The translations under genes and the position numbers were made by a program. From DATKMS01 sp035541735 (GTDB taxonomy: Bacteria; Desulfobacterota; Binatia; HRBIN30), in contig DATKMS010000002.1 in the NCBI GenBank assembly GCA_035541735.1, positions 1-43,225 of the forward strand: 43,225 nt of DNA, written 5' to 3'. The notes below the pieces were generated by a model that made no database searches, was not told where the DNA came from, and saw nothing but the letters and a program-made list of their open reading frames with translations. The stretch's first letter is position 1. Every line of letters starts with the position of its first letter. This document shows, piece by piece, positions 18,260-26,283 of this stretch.

Positions 18260-19188
18260 GACAGACGCTCCGCATCGGCACCCGGGGCAGTCAACTTGCC
18301 CTCACACAATCACGCTGGGTGCAGGCTGCCTTGCAACAGCAGCATCCCGGCCTCACCGTCGAGCTGGTGACGATCAAGACCACCGGGGACCGCTTTCTGG
18401 ACGTACCGCTCAGTACGATCGGCGGCAAAGGTGTCTTCGTGAAGGAGATCGAAGACGCGCTCACGGCCGGCCGCATCGACTGCGCCGTGCACTCCATGAA
18501 AGATGTGCCCAGCGAGCTCGCCTACGGACTGGTGATCGCCGCGATTCCGGCACGCGCAGCCGCCCACGACGTCCTGATCAGCCGCGCACACGTCCCACTT
18601 GGCCACTTGCCACCTGGCGCGCGCGTGGGAACCAGCAGCCTGCGGCGTATGGCGCTGGTGCGTGCGCAACGACGTGATGTCGAGGTCCAAGCGTTGCGCG
18701 GGAACGTTGACACGCGCCTCCGTAAGCTGGATACCGGCGAACTAGATGCGGTCGTCCTAGCCGCTGCAGGCCTACACCGGCTGGGCATCATGCGTCCAGA
18801 AGCCGAGGCCCTGGATCCGGAGGACTTCATTCCCGCAATCGGCCAGGGAGCCTTGGCCATTGAGACGCGTGACGATGCCACACGCAGCCTGCTGCTGGCG
18901 CTCGACGACGCCGAGACGCGGATCGCGGTGAGCACCGAACGCGCCTTCTTGGCACGCGTCGGCGGTTCGTGTCGCACGCCGCTGGCGGCATACGCGACGG
19001 TAAAGGGGGGCCATGTCGACCTGCGCGCCCTCATCGCCAATCCTGACGGCACCGAGGTGCTGCGCGGTCGGCGCAGCGGCACTGCCGACAGTGCAACCGA
19101 TCTCGGACAAGAGCTGGCCGATGAGCTACTCGACTGCGGTGGGCGGCGTATCTTGAAGGGCCTGGAAGAAACCGGACATGGCCGGTAG
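18256..19188 (+). CDS. hemC: Hydroxymethylbilane synthase (porphobilinogen deaminase)
   Basis: TTG 18256 overlaps the hemA stop (TTGA) and gives 310 residues opening LRQTLRIGTRGSQLAL, the exact family N-terminus; longer readings run into hemA. GGAG lies 11 bases upstream. The enzyme polymerises four porphobilinogens. Visible motifs are TIGGKGVFVKEIEDAL, DCAVHSMKDVP, GTSSLRR and the cofactor-binding Cys in GGSCRTPLAAY. Length fits the usual ~310. It overlaps the next gene by 11 bp. Confidence 0.94.
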   Translation: MRQTLRIGTRGSQLALTQSRWVQAALQQQHPGLTVELVTIKTTGDRFLDVPLSTIGGKGVFVKEIEDALTAGRIDCAVHSMKDVPSELAYGLVIAAIPARAAAHDVLISRAHVPLGHLPPGARVGTSSLRRMALVRAQRRDVEVQALRGNVDTRLRKLDTGELDAVVLAAAGLHRLGIMRPEAEALDPEDFIPAIGQGALAIETRDDATRSLLLALDDAETRIAVSTERAFLARVGGSCRTPLAAYATVKGGHVDLRALIANPDGTEVLRGRRSGTADSATDLGQELADELLDCGGRRILKGLEETGHGR

Positions 19189-20698
19189 GCTGTATCTCGT
19201 CGGCGCCGGCCCCGGCGACCCGGGCTTGCTGACCCTCAAAGGAAAGCGCTGCCTCGAACAGGCCGACGTCGTCATCTACGACTACCTCGCGAATCCACGG
19301 CTGCTGGACTATGCTCGCCCGGACGCGCAGCGCTGCCTCGTTGGAAAGCATGGCGGCGGGGCGCGCGTTGAGCAAGCAACGATCAATGCACTCATCGTGG
19401 AGCACGCACAGCAAGGGAAGATCGTCGTGCGCCTGAAAGGCGGTGACCCATTGATCTTCGGCCGTGGCGCTGAGGAAGCCGCAGCCGCAAGCGCTGCCGG
19501 CATCGAGTTCGAGATCGTCCCGGGAGTGTCGTCCGCGATCGCCGTCCCCGCGTACGCAGGGATTCCGCTCACCCACCGGCGGCTGGCGTCCAACGTGATC
19601 TTCACCACCGGCTACGAATATCCCACCAAGACCGAACCCGCGGTGCATTGGAGCGAGCTTGCCCGCAGCGGCAGCACGCTGGTCATCCTCATGACCCAGC
19701 GGCAGCTCGACACGAACATGAACAAGCTCATCGGCGGCGGCCTCGACCCGGAAACGCCGGTAGCCGTGATCGAGTGGGGCACACGTGCTGCCCAGCGCAC
19801 GGTGACCGGGAGTGCCGCGACGATCGCGCTGCTGGCGCGCCAGCGTGACATCAAGCCGCCGGCGTTGGCGGTCGTCGGCGCAGTGGTGCAGCTACGCGAG
19901 CAGCTGAACTGGTTCGAACGCAAGCCGCTGTTCGGACGGCGTATCATGATCACTCGCCCGCGTACCCAAGCGTCCGAGTTTGCCGACTTGCTCGAAGCCG
20001 CGGGTGCCGAGGTCGTGCCGTTTCCAACCATCGAGACGGTGGCGCCGCCGTCGCTCGCCGCGCTCGACGACGCGATTGGACGGGCTCGCGAGTTCGACTG
20101 GGTGGTGTTCACCAGCGCAAACGGTGTGCGCGTGTTCTGCGAACGCCTGCAGATGCTCGGCGCCGACCTGCGAGACTGGCACCACGCGCGCTTCGCGGCG
20201 ATCGGCCCGCAAACCGCAAAGGCGCTGCAAGCCTACTGCGTGCGCGTCGACGCCGTTCCCGGGGAATATCGCGCCGAGGCGGTCGCAGCAGCGTTGGCGC
20301 AAATCGGCGTTGCAGGCAAACGGATCTTGTTGCCGCGCGCCGCGGGTGCCCGTGCGGTGCTGCCACAGCAACTGCGTGAACACGGGGCGACGGTGGAAGA
20401 CGTCCCGACCTACACGACGGTCGCGCCTCGGGAGCACACACAGGACCTGCGCGATTTGCTGCTGCGCGGTGCAATCGACCTGGTGACCTTCACGAGTTCC
20501 AGCACCGTGCACAACTTCGTCACGCTGCTCGATGGGGGTCGTCGGGACGCGTTGCGCAACCTGACGGTCGGCTGCATCGGACCGGTGACGGCAGAGACCG
20601 CCCGCGGCTATGGAATGCGCGTCGCCATTCAGCCAGAGACGTACACGGTTGCCGCCTTCGCAGCAGCAATCGTGGACTTCTACGCCGCAACCCGCTGA
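19178..20698 (+). CDS. cobA-hemD: Fused uroporphyrinogen-III methyltransferase (CobA) and uroporphyrinogen-III synthase (HemD)
   Basis: The 506-residue protein joins two enzymes. Residues about 1-245 are the SAM-dependent methyltransferase (LYLVGAGPGDPGLLTLKG, RLKGGDPLIFGRGAEE, the GVSSAIAVPAYAGIPLTHR region, and MTQRQLDTN). Residues about 250-506 are HemD (ITRPRTQASEFADLLEAAG, VFTSANGVRVF, TFTSSSTVHNF, IGPVTAETARGYG). HemD closes hydroxymethylbilane to uroporphyrinogen III, and CobA diverts it to precorrin-2 for siroheme or B12. Such fusions are known in clostridia and deltaproteobacteria. Start ATG overlaps the hemC end. Confidence 0.94.
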   Translation: MAGRLYLVGAGPGDPGLLTLKGKRCLEQADVVIYDYLANPRLLDYARPDAQRCLVGKHGGGARVEQATINALIVEHAQQGKIVVRLKGGDPLIFGRGAEEAAAASAAGIEFEIVPGVSSAIAVPAYAGIPLTHRRLASNVIFTTGYEYPTKTEPAVHWSELARSGSTLVILMTQRQLDTNMNKLIGGGLDPETPVAVIEWGTRAAQRTVTGSAATIALLARQRDIKPPALAVVGAVVQLREQLNWFERKPLFGRRIMITRPRTQASEFADLLEAAGAEVVPFPTIETVAPPSLAALDDAIGRAREFDWVVFTSANGVRVFCERLQMLGADLRDWHHARFAAIGPQTAKALQAYCVRVDAVPGEYRAEAVAAALAQIGVAGKRILLPRAAGARAVLPQQLREHGATVEDVPTYTTVAPREHTQDLRDLLLRGAIDLVTFTSSSTVHNFVTLLDGGRRDALRNLTVGCIGPVTAETARGYGMRVAIQPETYTVAAFAAAIVDFYAATR

Positions 20699-20722
20699 GA
20701 GATCACCGACAGGAGATGCAGA

Positions 20723-21703
20723 ATGGGATTCCCCGAATATCGACCCCGGCGCCTGCGCAAGAGCGACCGCTTGCGCCGCATGGTGCGCGAAACGCGCTTG
20801 AGCGTGGACAACCTCATCATGCCACTGTTCGTCGTTCCCGGGTCACAGGTCCGCAACCCCGTCGCCAGCATGCCCGGAGTTGCGCAGCTATCGGTGGACC
20901 GTGCGCTTGAGGAATGCAAGCAGATCCGCGACCTCGGCATCCCCGGTGTGATCTTGTTCGGCATTCCGGAGAAGAAGGACCGCGAGGGCTCGGGGGCATA
21001 TAGCGACAACGGTATCATCCAGCGTGCCTTGCGGGCCCTCAAGAAGGAGGTCCCCGATCTCGTTCTCATTACGGACGTCTGCCTCTGTGAATACACCGAC
21101 CACGGCCATTGTGGCGTCGTGATCGACGACGACGTCGACAACGACTCGACGGTCGATCTGCTGGCCAAGGAAGCGGTGTCGCACGCCAAGGCTGGGGCGG
21201 ACATGGTAGCGCCCTCCGACATGATGGACGGTCGCGTCGGCACCATCCGCGAAGCGCTGGATGAAGAGGGTTTCGACCACATTCCCATTATGGCGTACGC
21301 GGCGAAGTTTGCGTCGGGATTCTATGGACCGTTCCGCGACGCCGCCGAGTCGACGCCGCAGTTCGGAGACCGTCGCTCGTACCAAATGGATCCGCCGAAT
21401 GGCGACGAAGCCTTGCGTGAAGTGCAACTCGATATTGAGGAAGGCGCAGATATCGTGATGGTGAAGCCGGCGCTCGCCTATCTCGATCTCATCTGGCGGG
21501 TCAAGGAGGCGTTCGGCTACCCCGTTGCTGCCTACAACGTGAGCGGAGAATACGCGATGATCAAGGCCGCCGCACAGAACGGCTGGCTCGACGAAGAGCG
21601 TGTCATGCTGGAGAGCCTCATCGCCATGCGCCGGGCAGGCGCCGACATGATTCTCACGTACTTCGCCACGGCCGCGGCGGCAGCGTTGCAGCGCAGGATC
21701 TAA
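20723..21703 (+). CDS. hemB: Delta-aminolevulinic acid dehydratase (porphobilinogen synthase)
   Basis: This 326-residue enzyme condenses two aminolevulinates to porphobilinogen. It shows the zinc-type cysteine cluster (DVCLCEYTDHGHCGV), the Schiff-base lysine region MAYAAKFASGFYGPFRDA, and KPALAYLD. The allosteric segment is RSYQMDPPNGDEAL. AGGAGAT lies just before the ATG. Last gene of the tetrapyrrole run, 24 bp after the cobA-hemD fusion. Full length, no defects. Confidence 0.96.
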   Translation: MGFPEYRPRRLRKSDRLRRMVRETRLSVDNLIMPLFVVPGSQVRNPVASMPGVAQLSVDRALEECKQIRDLGIPGVILFGIPEKKDREGSGAYSDNGIIQRALRALKKEVPDLVLITDVCLCEYTDHGHCGVVIDDDVDNDSTVDLLAKEAVSHAKAGADMVAPSDMMDGRVGTIREALDEEGFDHIPIMAYAAKFASGFYGPFRDAAESTPQFGDRRSYQMDPPNGDEALREVQLDIEEGADIVMVKPALAYLDLIWRVKEAFGYPVAAYNVSGEYAMIKAAAQNGWLDEERVMLESLIAMRRAGADMILTYFATAAAAALQRRI

Positions 21704-21729
21704 ACCAGCCAGCAGTTCGTGACGCGGCT

Positions 21730-21738
21730 TGCTATAAT
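21730..21738 (+). promoter_or_regulatory. Extended -10 promoter of infA
   Basis: A perfect TATAAT (21733-21738) preceded by TG one base upstream (TGCTATAAT) makes an extended -10 element, which does not need a good -35; none is visible 17 bp upstream. It lies in the 118-bp gap between hemB and infA, leaving a leader of roughly 75 bases. This gives infA a promoter separate from the hem genes. Confidence 0.6.
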
Positions 21739-21821
21739 GGTTGCATTCGGTAGATTTCGACGATGGTTGCAGCGACAGGGAAATGGCGCGCGGCAACCGC
21801 TGGGCCGAAGGAGGAACATGC

Positions 21822-22040
21822 GTGAGTCGTGAAGACTTGATTCAGATCGAAGGCACAGTGAAAGAGGTCATGGCCGGTGGCCAGTTTCGCGTCGAGTCGG
21901 ACAAGGGACAGCAGTTCCTGGCCAAGATCAGCGGTCGGATGCGACGCTTCCATATCAAGGTCATCCCCGGAGACCGCGTGACGGTCGCCGTCTCGCCCTA
22001 TGACCCGAGTCACGGCCTGATCGTCTATCGCAGCACGTAA
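21822..22040 (+). CDS. infA: Translation initiation factor IF-1
   Basis: I chose GTG 21822, which follows AAGGAGGAACATGC and yields exactly 72 residues, the standard IF-1 length. The ATG at 21818 is out of frame. The protein is an OB-fold (EDLIQIEGTVKEVMAGGQFRV, GRMRRFHIKVIPGDRVTVAVSPYD) matching IF-1, including RMRRFHIKVIPGD. It binds the 30S A site during initiation. A typical IF-1 reads KIRMNYIRILPGDKV here, so this copy is slightly divergent but intact. Confidence 0.93.
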   Translation: MSREDLIQIEGTVKEVMAGGQFRVESDKGQQFLAKISGRMRRFHIKVIPGDRVTVAVSPYDPSHGLIVYRST

Positions 22041-22053
22041 CGCTGACTACTTA

Positions 22054-22072
22054 CCTCGCCGCCGCGGCGAGG
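22054..22072. terminator. Hairpin between convergent infA and receiver gene
   Basis: A perfect 8-bp stem (CCTCGCCG / CGGCGAGG) with a 3-base loop fills the 35-bp gap between infA (plus) and the receiver-domain gene (minus). There is no clear T-tract on either side, so it may be a weak bidirectional terminator or an RNA-end stabiliser. Confidence 0.5.
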
Positions 22073-22075
22073 AGT

Positions 22076-22531
22076 TCAACATTGGCGCTCGTCGCGCGCC
22101 AGCGTCGAGTCGAGGTCGCGTCCCACCGCATCGAGGGCACGGGACCGGGCAACCGCGTTCAAGTGTGTGCGCACGCAACTCAGCAACTTCTCCCGCACCA
22201 CGGGACGCGGGAGGAAATCGACCGCCCCTTCCTTCATGGCGCGTTGCCGATTGACGAAACGGTCGTCGCACGTGAACATGATCACCGGAATATGTCGCGT
22301 CGCCGGGTCCTGACGCAGCGCTGCCAGCGTCGTCCAACCGTCCATGCGCGGCATGATGATGTCCAGCAGAATCAGATCAACTGGCTGATTGCGGGCCACC
22401 TCCAAGCACTGCCAGCCACGCATGGCCGTCAGACAGCGGATGCCGGAATCGGTGAGCAAGCGCACAGTGATGAGCAGGTTGTCCTCGGTATCGTCGACCA
22501 CGAGGACGGTTCCGGGTGCGTCGCTTGGCAT
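22076..22531 (-). CDS. Stand-alone response regulator receiver protein
   Basis: From ATG 22531 (AGGACA upstream) the protein has 151 residues made almost only of a CheY-like receiver domain: TVLVVDDTEDNLLITVRLL, phosphoacceptor Asp in LILLDIIMPRMDGW, Thr in VIMFTCDD, and KEGAVDFLPRPV where the usual switch Lys is Arg (LPRPV for the common xKPx). That K-to-R change at a normally invariant position is worth noting. There is no output domain, so it probably works through protein contacts. A longer start at 22630 adds only low-complexity sequence. Confidence 0.82.
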   Translation of the reverse strand: MPSDAPGTVLVVDDTEDNLLITVRLLTDSGIRCLTAMRGWQCLEVARNQPVDLILLDIIMPRMDGWTTLAALRQDPATRHIPVIMFTCDDRFVNRQRAMKEGAVDFLPRPVVREKLLSCVRTHLNAVARSRALDAVGRDLDSTLARDERQC

Positions 22532-22740
22532 TGGCTGTCCTATCGATTGCGATTGCAGGTCAAGGCGTGCGCTTCCGTCAAATACTCCTTGTAGTGGCAT
22601 AGGCAAGCGTCGTTCCACAAGCGCCGCCATCGCTCATCGGACGCAATCGTGCGGGAGCCTCGAATCCCCACCCGTTTCGCCGTCAGCTTCTTGTCAATGA
22701 AACCCAAAAGTTAACAGAATGTCACGACGCGCGCTTGGCG

Positions 22741-23088
22741 TCACTGCGACGGCGCCTCCTGCGCCCGCCACTTCTCGTACTTTCGCTGTATACGGTCACG
22801 CTCCTGCGGTGACAAGTGCTGTAGCCGTTGGTAGTTCTGACGGATGCGCTCGCGTTCGTCGGGCGACATCTGCTGCCAGCGTTCGTAGCGCTTTTCGATA
22901 GCGCGCCGGCTATCTTCCGGGAGGCGTTCGTGTTGTTGATAGTTCTGCAGGGTCTCGTACCGCTCCCCCGGGCTCAGCTCACGCCAATTCTGCGCCAGGA
23001 GTGGGAATGCCGCCGCTCGGCATGGGCCCGCACAGCAGGTCGCAACAACGAGCACCACCAAAGGTCTCCCCTGCATACGGCCACTCAT
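22741..23088 (-). CDS. DUF3106 family secreted protein
   Basis: The 115-residue protein has a signal peptide (about 1-26, PLVVLVVATCCAGPCRAAA) and a repeated helical motif rich in Arg, Glu, Trp and Gln (NWRELSPGERYETLQNYQQ, RYERWQQMSPDERERIRQNY). This is the DUF3106 pattern of SP-x-ER-x-R heptads. The family often follows an ECF sigma/anti-sigma pair, as here, where its start overlaps the anti-sigma stop by 4 bp. It may act as a periplasmic stress-sensing partner, by analogy only. Confidence 0.85.
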   Translation of the reverse strand: MSGRMQGRPLVVLVVATCCAGPCRAAAFPLLAQNWRELSPGERYETLQNYQQHERLPEDSRRAIEKRYERWQQMSPDERERIRQNYQRLQHLSPQERDRIQRKYEKWRAQEAPSQ

Positions 23089-23618
23089 CCGTGCTGCGAT
23101 GCGCTGCCGTCATCATCGAGGGGCACCGACTCGACCGTATCGAAGTGCTCGAGTACATCCAGCCGCTCGATCAACGGGTAATCTTTGAAGAAGTCCGTCT
23201 GCTGCACCACTGCTGGCGGCGGTGCTTCCAATCCAAGTGGCATCAGCACCATTTCTGGCCCGACCCCCAACAGGAGGACAGTCGCGGCAACGGATACAGC
23301 AGCGCCCGCCAGCGCGAACCGTCCGAATGTCGTTGCCCACACGGCGCGCAAACCCCACGCGGGCGCCTTGTCATCGGCTGCCGCCCGCAACTCGCGTCGC
23401 AGCCTCGCCTTCAGAGCCAGCGGGTCGACCCCGTCCAACGCCGCAACTGCTTGCAGCGCGCGTTGCTGCCAAACAATAGCCGCACGCAGGCTATGCGCTT
23501 CCGCTGCGCACCGCGGGCAATGCGTGACATGCTCGCTGAGCTGTTCCCACCGCTGTGCGGGCAGTTGTTCCTCGACCCACGCGGTCAGATCCTCGCTAAA
23601 GTCCTGGCAAGCCGACAT
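23085..23618 (-). CDS. Membrane-bound zinc-finger anti-sigma factor
   Basis: The 177-residue protein has a zf-HC2 type motif (H30, C34, C37 in HVTHCPRC) in its cytoplasmic N-terminus, one membrane helix (about 100-120) and a periplasmic tail of about 55 residues ending in an acidic stretch. It should hold the ECF sigma factor encoded 2 bp upstream until a periplasmic signal arrives. The tail segment YPLIERLDVLEHFDTVE also occurs in related proteins paired with DUF3106. Confidence 0.85.
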   Translation of the reverse strand: MSACQDFSEDLTAWVEEQLPAQRWEQLSEHVTHCPRCAAEAHSLRAAIVWQQRALQAVAALDGVDPLALKARLRRELRAAADDKAPAWGLRAVWATTFGRFALAGAAVSVAATVLLLGVGPEMVLMPLGLEAPPPAVVQQTDFFKDYPLIERLDVLEHFDTVESVPLDDDGSASQHG

Positions 23619-23620
23619 GG

Positions 23621-24208
23621 CTAGTACTCCTCGTGCATTCGGTCGCGCAGCGTCACCGTGGCCCGGTGGATCAGGCTCTTGACCGCCGCGACCGAGCAGG
23701 CCAGCGTCGTCGCTACCTCCTCATACGACAGGCCCTCCAGCCGGGCCAGCAGCAAGGCGGCCCGCTGTTGCGGCGGCAGTGCCGCCAACACTGCACGCAG
23801 GCGACCGAGGGTTTCCTGACTCAGCAACGCATCCTCGCTGCTTTGCGTTGCGGCCTCGGGAATCGAACGCGAGGTACCTGGGCCACCGTCCTCCGGGCGG
23901 TCTTGTACCTGAACGCGATAGCGATGGTCTGCGCGCCGGACCTCGCTCAGGCACGCATTCGTCACCATCCGATACAACCAGGTAGTGAAGCGCGCACTGG
24001 GCACGTAACGCGCCCGGGCTCGGTAGATCTGCAGGAACACGTCCTGTGCAAGTTCTTCGGCGCGCGCCCGCGTCCCTACAAACTGCGCTGCGAAACCCAC
24101 GACTCCTCTCACATGTCTCTCGAACAGCCGCTCAAAGGCTGAGCGGTCTCCCCGTTGCACCGCCAACATGAGCTGCACATCGGGATCGGCTTCGGCGTTT
24201 AGCGGCAC
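23621..24208 (-). CDS. ECF (RpoE-like) RNA polymerase sigma factor
   Basis: The 195-residue protein has sigma region 2 (about 25-95, FERLFERHVRGVVGFAAQF, AEELAQDVFLQIYRAR, FTTWLYRMVTNACLSEVRR), an acidic/Ser linker, and region 4 (about 130-190, LPPQQRAALLLARLEGLSYEEVA). First gene of a three-gene operon with its anti-sigma factor and a DUF3106 protein. A 20-bp-spaced direct repeat just upstream may be an autoregulatory site. Confidence 0.92.
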   Translation of the reverse strand: MPLNAEADPDVQLMLAVQRGDRSAFERLFERHVRGVVGFAAQFVGTRARAEELAQDVFLQIYRARARYVPSARFTTWLYRMVTNACLSEVRRADHRYRVQVQDRPEDGGPGTSRSIPEAATQSSEDALLSQETLGRLRAVLAALPPQQRAALLLARLEGLSYEEVATTLACSVAAVKSLIHRATVTLRDRMHEEY

Positions 24209-24223
24209 ACTCGCCCCAAAAAC

Positions 24224-24250
24224 GCGCTAGCGGCGTCAGAGTTGCGCTAG
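24224..24250 (-). promoter_or_regulatory. Direct repeat upstream of the ECF sigma gene
   Basis: GCGCTAG occurs at 24224-24230 and 24244-24250, two helical turns apart (20 bp), 16-42 bp upstream of the sigma factor start. The spacing suits a regulator or a -35/-10 related duplication. The rest of the 117-bp gap 24209-24325 shows no gene. Confidence 0.3.
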
Positions 24251-24325
24251 TAGGATGAATTGCAACAGATCGGGCACGAAAATCGACCCTGGAACAAGCG
24301 GCCGTCAGCGCCGGTGCGTTCGGCG

Positions 24326-24640
24326 CTAACCTCTGGCTCGCTTCCGGCGACCGTCCGAGGCGCTCCGGCGGCGCGCGACGCGGACTCGGGAAACCGCCCG
24401 CTTGCCAGGCGCAACCTGCCGTAGCAACTGGTATTTCACCTTACTCGCCAGTTGCCCGAACAGCATCCCAAGGCGATCGGTGTCATGGCGGCGCAACGCT
24501 TCCTCGATGCGCTGCCGATGGTCGTCCAGATACGTGATTTGATACTGGCGGTTTTGAATGCGTACACGCTCCGGCACCTTGGCTCGCATCTGGACGATGC
24601 GGGCAATCTCATGCAGGATCGTTGAGTCTACGCGCGCCAC
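24326..24640 (-). CDS. Unknown small basic protein
   Basis: This 104-residue protein has a mostly helical N-terminal part (ILHEIARIVQMRAKVPERVRI, QITYLDDHRQRIEEALRRHD) and a strongly basic tail (RVARRRSASDGRRKRARG) that could bind nucleic acid. I recognise no family. It lies between the ECF operon and the DksA-like gene on the same strand. The 163-bp gap on its upstream side (24641-24803) shows nothing I can name. It could be a spurious reading, but codon use and lack of stops favour a real gene. Confidence 0.45.
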   Translation of the reverse strand: MARVDSTILHEIARIVQMRAKVPERVRIQNRQYQITYLDDHRQRIEEALRRHDTDRLGMLFGQLASKVKYQLLRQVAPGKRAVSRVRVARRRSASDGRRKRARG

Positions 24641-24803
24641 CAGTCCCCCTTCTGGCCCACGACCCCTTGGAACCGTGCTCGAAGGCAGGCCCTTCTACCA
24701 CGAATCGGCCACCGGGCAAAGCGAAAAGTACCTCTCACGGGCTCGGGCTGTCAGGGAACTGGAAGGTTTTCGGACCCTTACCTACCGCGGGCGACCCTTC
24801 AGG

Positions 24804-25211
24804 TCACATCCCCCCGCGTTGCCGGCGCTCCTCCATCTCCTGCTCCGACTTACAGTCAATGCACAGGGTGGTCACGGGACGGGCCTTGAGGCGATCCAGA
24901 CTAATCGGACCCGAGCAAGATTCACACAGCCCATAGCTACCGTCGCTGATACGCTTCAGAGCCTCGTCGATCTTGTTGAGCAGTTTGCGCTCACGATCTC
25001 GAATGCGGAGCATGGCATTGCGGTTGGATTCAAGCGATGCACGGTCCGTAGGGTCCGGAAACGTCTCCTTGCTGTCCGTCATTCCACCAACCGTGCGCTC
25101 GGCCTCGTCGAGAAGTTCTTGGCGGCGCGCCATCAAGAGGCGTTCAAACAGTTTCAGCTGGCGCTGATTCACACCCGGTCCCCGTATTTTCCGCTCTCCT
25201 ACCACTGCCAT
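24804..25211 (-). CDS. DksA/TraR-family zinc finger protein
   Basis: From ATG 25211 the protein has 135 residues. A coiled coil (about 15-90) carries the acidic-tip type motif DPTDRAS, and the C-terminal zinc finger has CESC and CIDC, the last helix reading KSEQEMEERRQ. DksA binds in the RNA polymerase secondary channel and acts with ppGpp. This copy is shorter than E. coli DksA (151). GTG 25172 is an alternative start. The DksA-type four-Cys finger and tip are intact. Confidence 0.88.
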   Translation of the reverse strand: MAVVGERKIRGPGVNQRQLKLFERLLMARRQELLDEAERTVGGMTDSKETFPDPTDRASLESNRNAMLRIRDRERKLLNKIDEALKRISDGSYGLCESCSGPISLDRLKARPVTTLCIDCKSEQEMEERRQRGGM

Positions 25212-25280
25212 TCTGGGGTGTAAAGTGCGCTGCGACGGCTGCCCTTGCAAGGAGCATAGCGCCCGGCGTACGCTGCGACT

Positions 25281-26078
25281 GTGCGTGACAACGCACGCAA
25301 TCTCGATGCCGGTGTGCGCGATGTGGTGACGCTGCTCAACCACATCCCTGGAGTGACGACGCGGGCCAGCTGCGAAGGGATGGGAGCGCAGCCAGCACGG
25401 CACGCGCATGCCGCACTCGCCTATGTGGCGTTCCGTCATCCGCTCCCGCTGCAGCTACGAGATTTCTTGATCAGCCGGCTCGGAGCCCTTGCGCGGATCG
25501 AGGACGATGGGATCTACTGCCGGTGGCCAAGGGAAAATCAGACCTTCGTGGGTTCCCTCGAGTCGGCGACGCGGCAGTTTCTCAGTGGTGCGGCACGCAG
25601 GTCTTGTCGTAGCGTCCGCTGGCCTCTGGCCCGGCTGCGCGCTCGACTGGCTCGCCAGGTAGCGCACGGTCATGCCCGTGAGATTCAATTCTGCCGCACC
25701 TGCATGGTGCTGGTCGCGGAAGCGCACCCGGAGGAGCATCGCCCGATCACGCTGCTGCGTCTCCCACCCGACTTGGACGACCGCTGGTTTGCGGAGTTCG
25801 TAGCGCAGCCGAGCAACCGGCTCGACCCGGGGCTGGTTGCTACCGCGGGCTGGGTGCGCCTGTTGGCGCGCACGCAGCGCGGTGATTTCGGCGTCACCTA
25901 CCGCCGGCGTTGGCTGCGCTATCGAGCCCAGCGGATCGCTGATCTCACCACGCGGCAGATCCGCTGCGGCGTCGACGCGGCACGACAGCAGGGGATACCG
26001 CTCGACTTTTTCTTCGATAACACCCACGCCGTCTTCGTTTGGGAGCACGACCGCGGTGCACGGCGCGCTCCCCCCTAG
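25281..26078 (+). CDS. Unknown conserved-looking protein
   Basis: GTG 25281 opens a 265-residue reading with no recognised domain. The N-terminus contains VRDVVTLLNHIPGVTTRASCEG followed by a His-bearing stretch, a pattern of one Cys and several His reminiscent of small metal-binding folds. FCRTC (about residues 138-142) adds a CxxC. The C-terminal third is Arg-rich. It is divergent from the DksA-like gene (69-bp gap). Possible start at a later codon cannot be excluded. I assign no function. Confidence 0.6.
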   Translation: MRDNARNLDAGVRDVVTLLNHIPGVTTRASCEGMGAQPARHAHAALAYVAFRHPLPLQLRDFLISRLGALARIEDDGIYCRWPRENQTFVGSLESATRQFLSGAARRSCRSVRWPLARLRARLARQVAHGHAREIQFCRTCMVLVAEAHPEEHRPITLLRLPPDLDDRWFAEFVAQPSNRLDPGLVATAGWVRLLARTQRGDFGVTYRRRWLRYRAQRIADLTTRQIRCGVDAARQQGIPLDFFFDNTHAVFVWEHDRGARRAPP

Positions 26079-26210
26079 CAGCCCGTTGAAAAACTGGTCG
26101 CCATCGTCACCCCCGCGAAAGCGGGGGTCCAGAAGCATGCGGAAGATCTGGATTCCCGCGTTCGCGGGAATGACGGTCCAGGGCATCGGCGGACTTTTTC
26201 AACAGGCTGC
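26078..26210. repeat. 133-bp REP-containing element with terminal inverted repeats
   Basis: Imperfect 18-bp terminal inverted repeats (left GCAGCCCGTTGAAAAACT; right arm reads GCAGCCTGTTGAAAAAGT on the minus strand) bound a segment holding two palindromes: ACCCCCGC-GAAA-GCGGGGGT (26109-26128) and ATTCCCGCG-TT-CGCGGGAAT (26152-26171). The inner palindromes belong to the widespread intergenic REP type with a CCCGCG core. No open frame is present. The left end starts on the stop codon of the preceding gene. Confidence 0.75.
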
Positions 26211-26283
26211 CCGAGCTGCCGGAGAAACTCCAACGCTTCACCAGGCTCCGCATGAGCGGATCCATTCCCCGTCTCCGCGGGCC

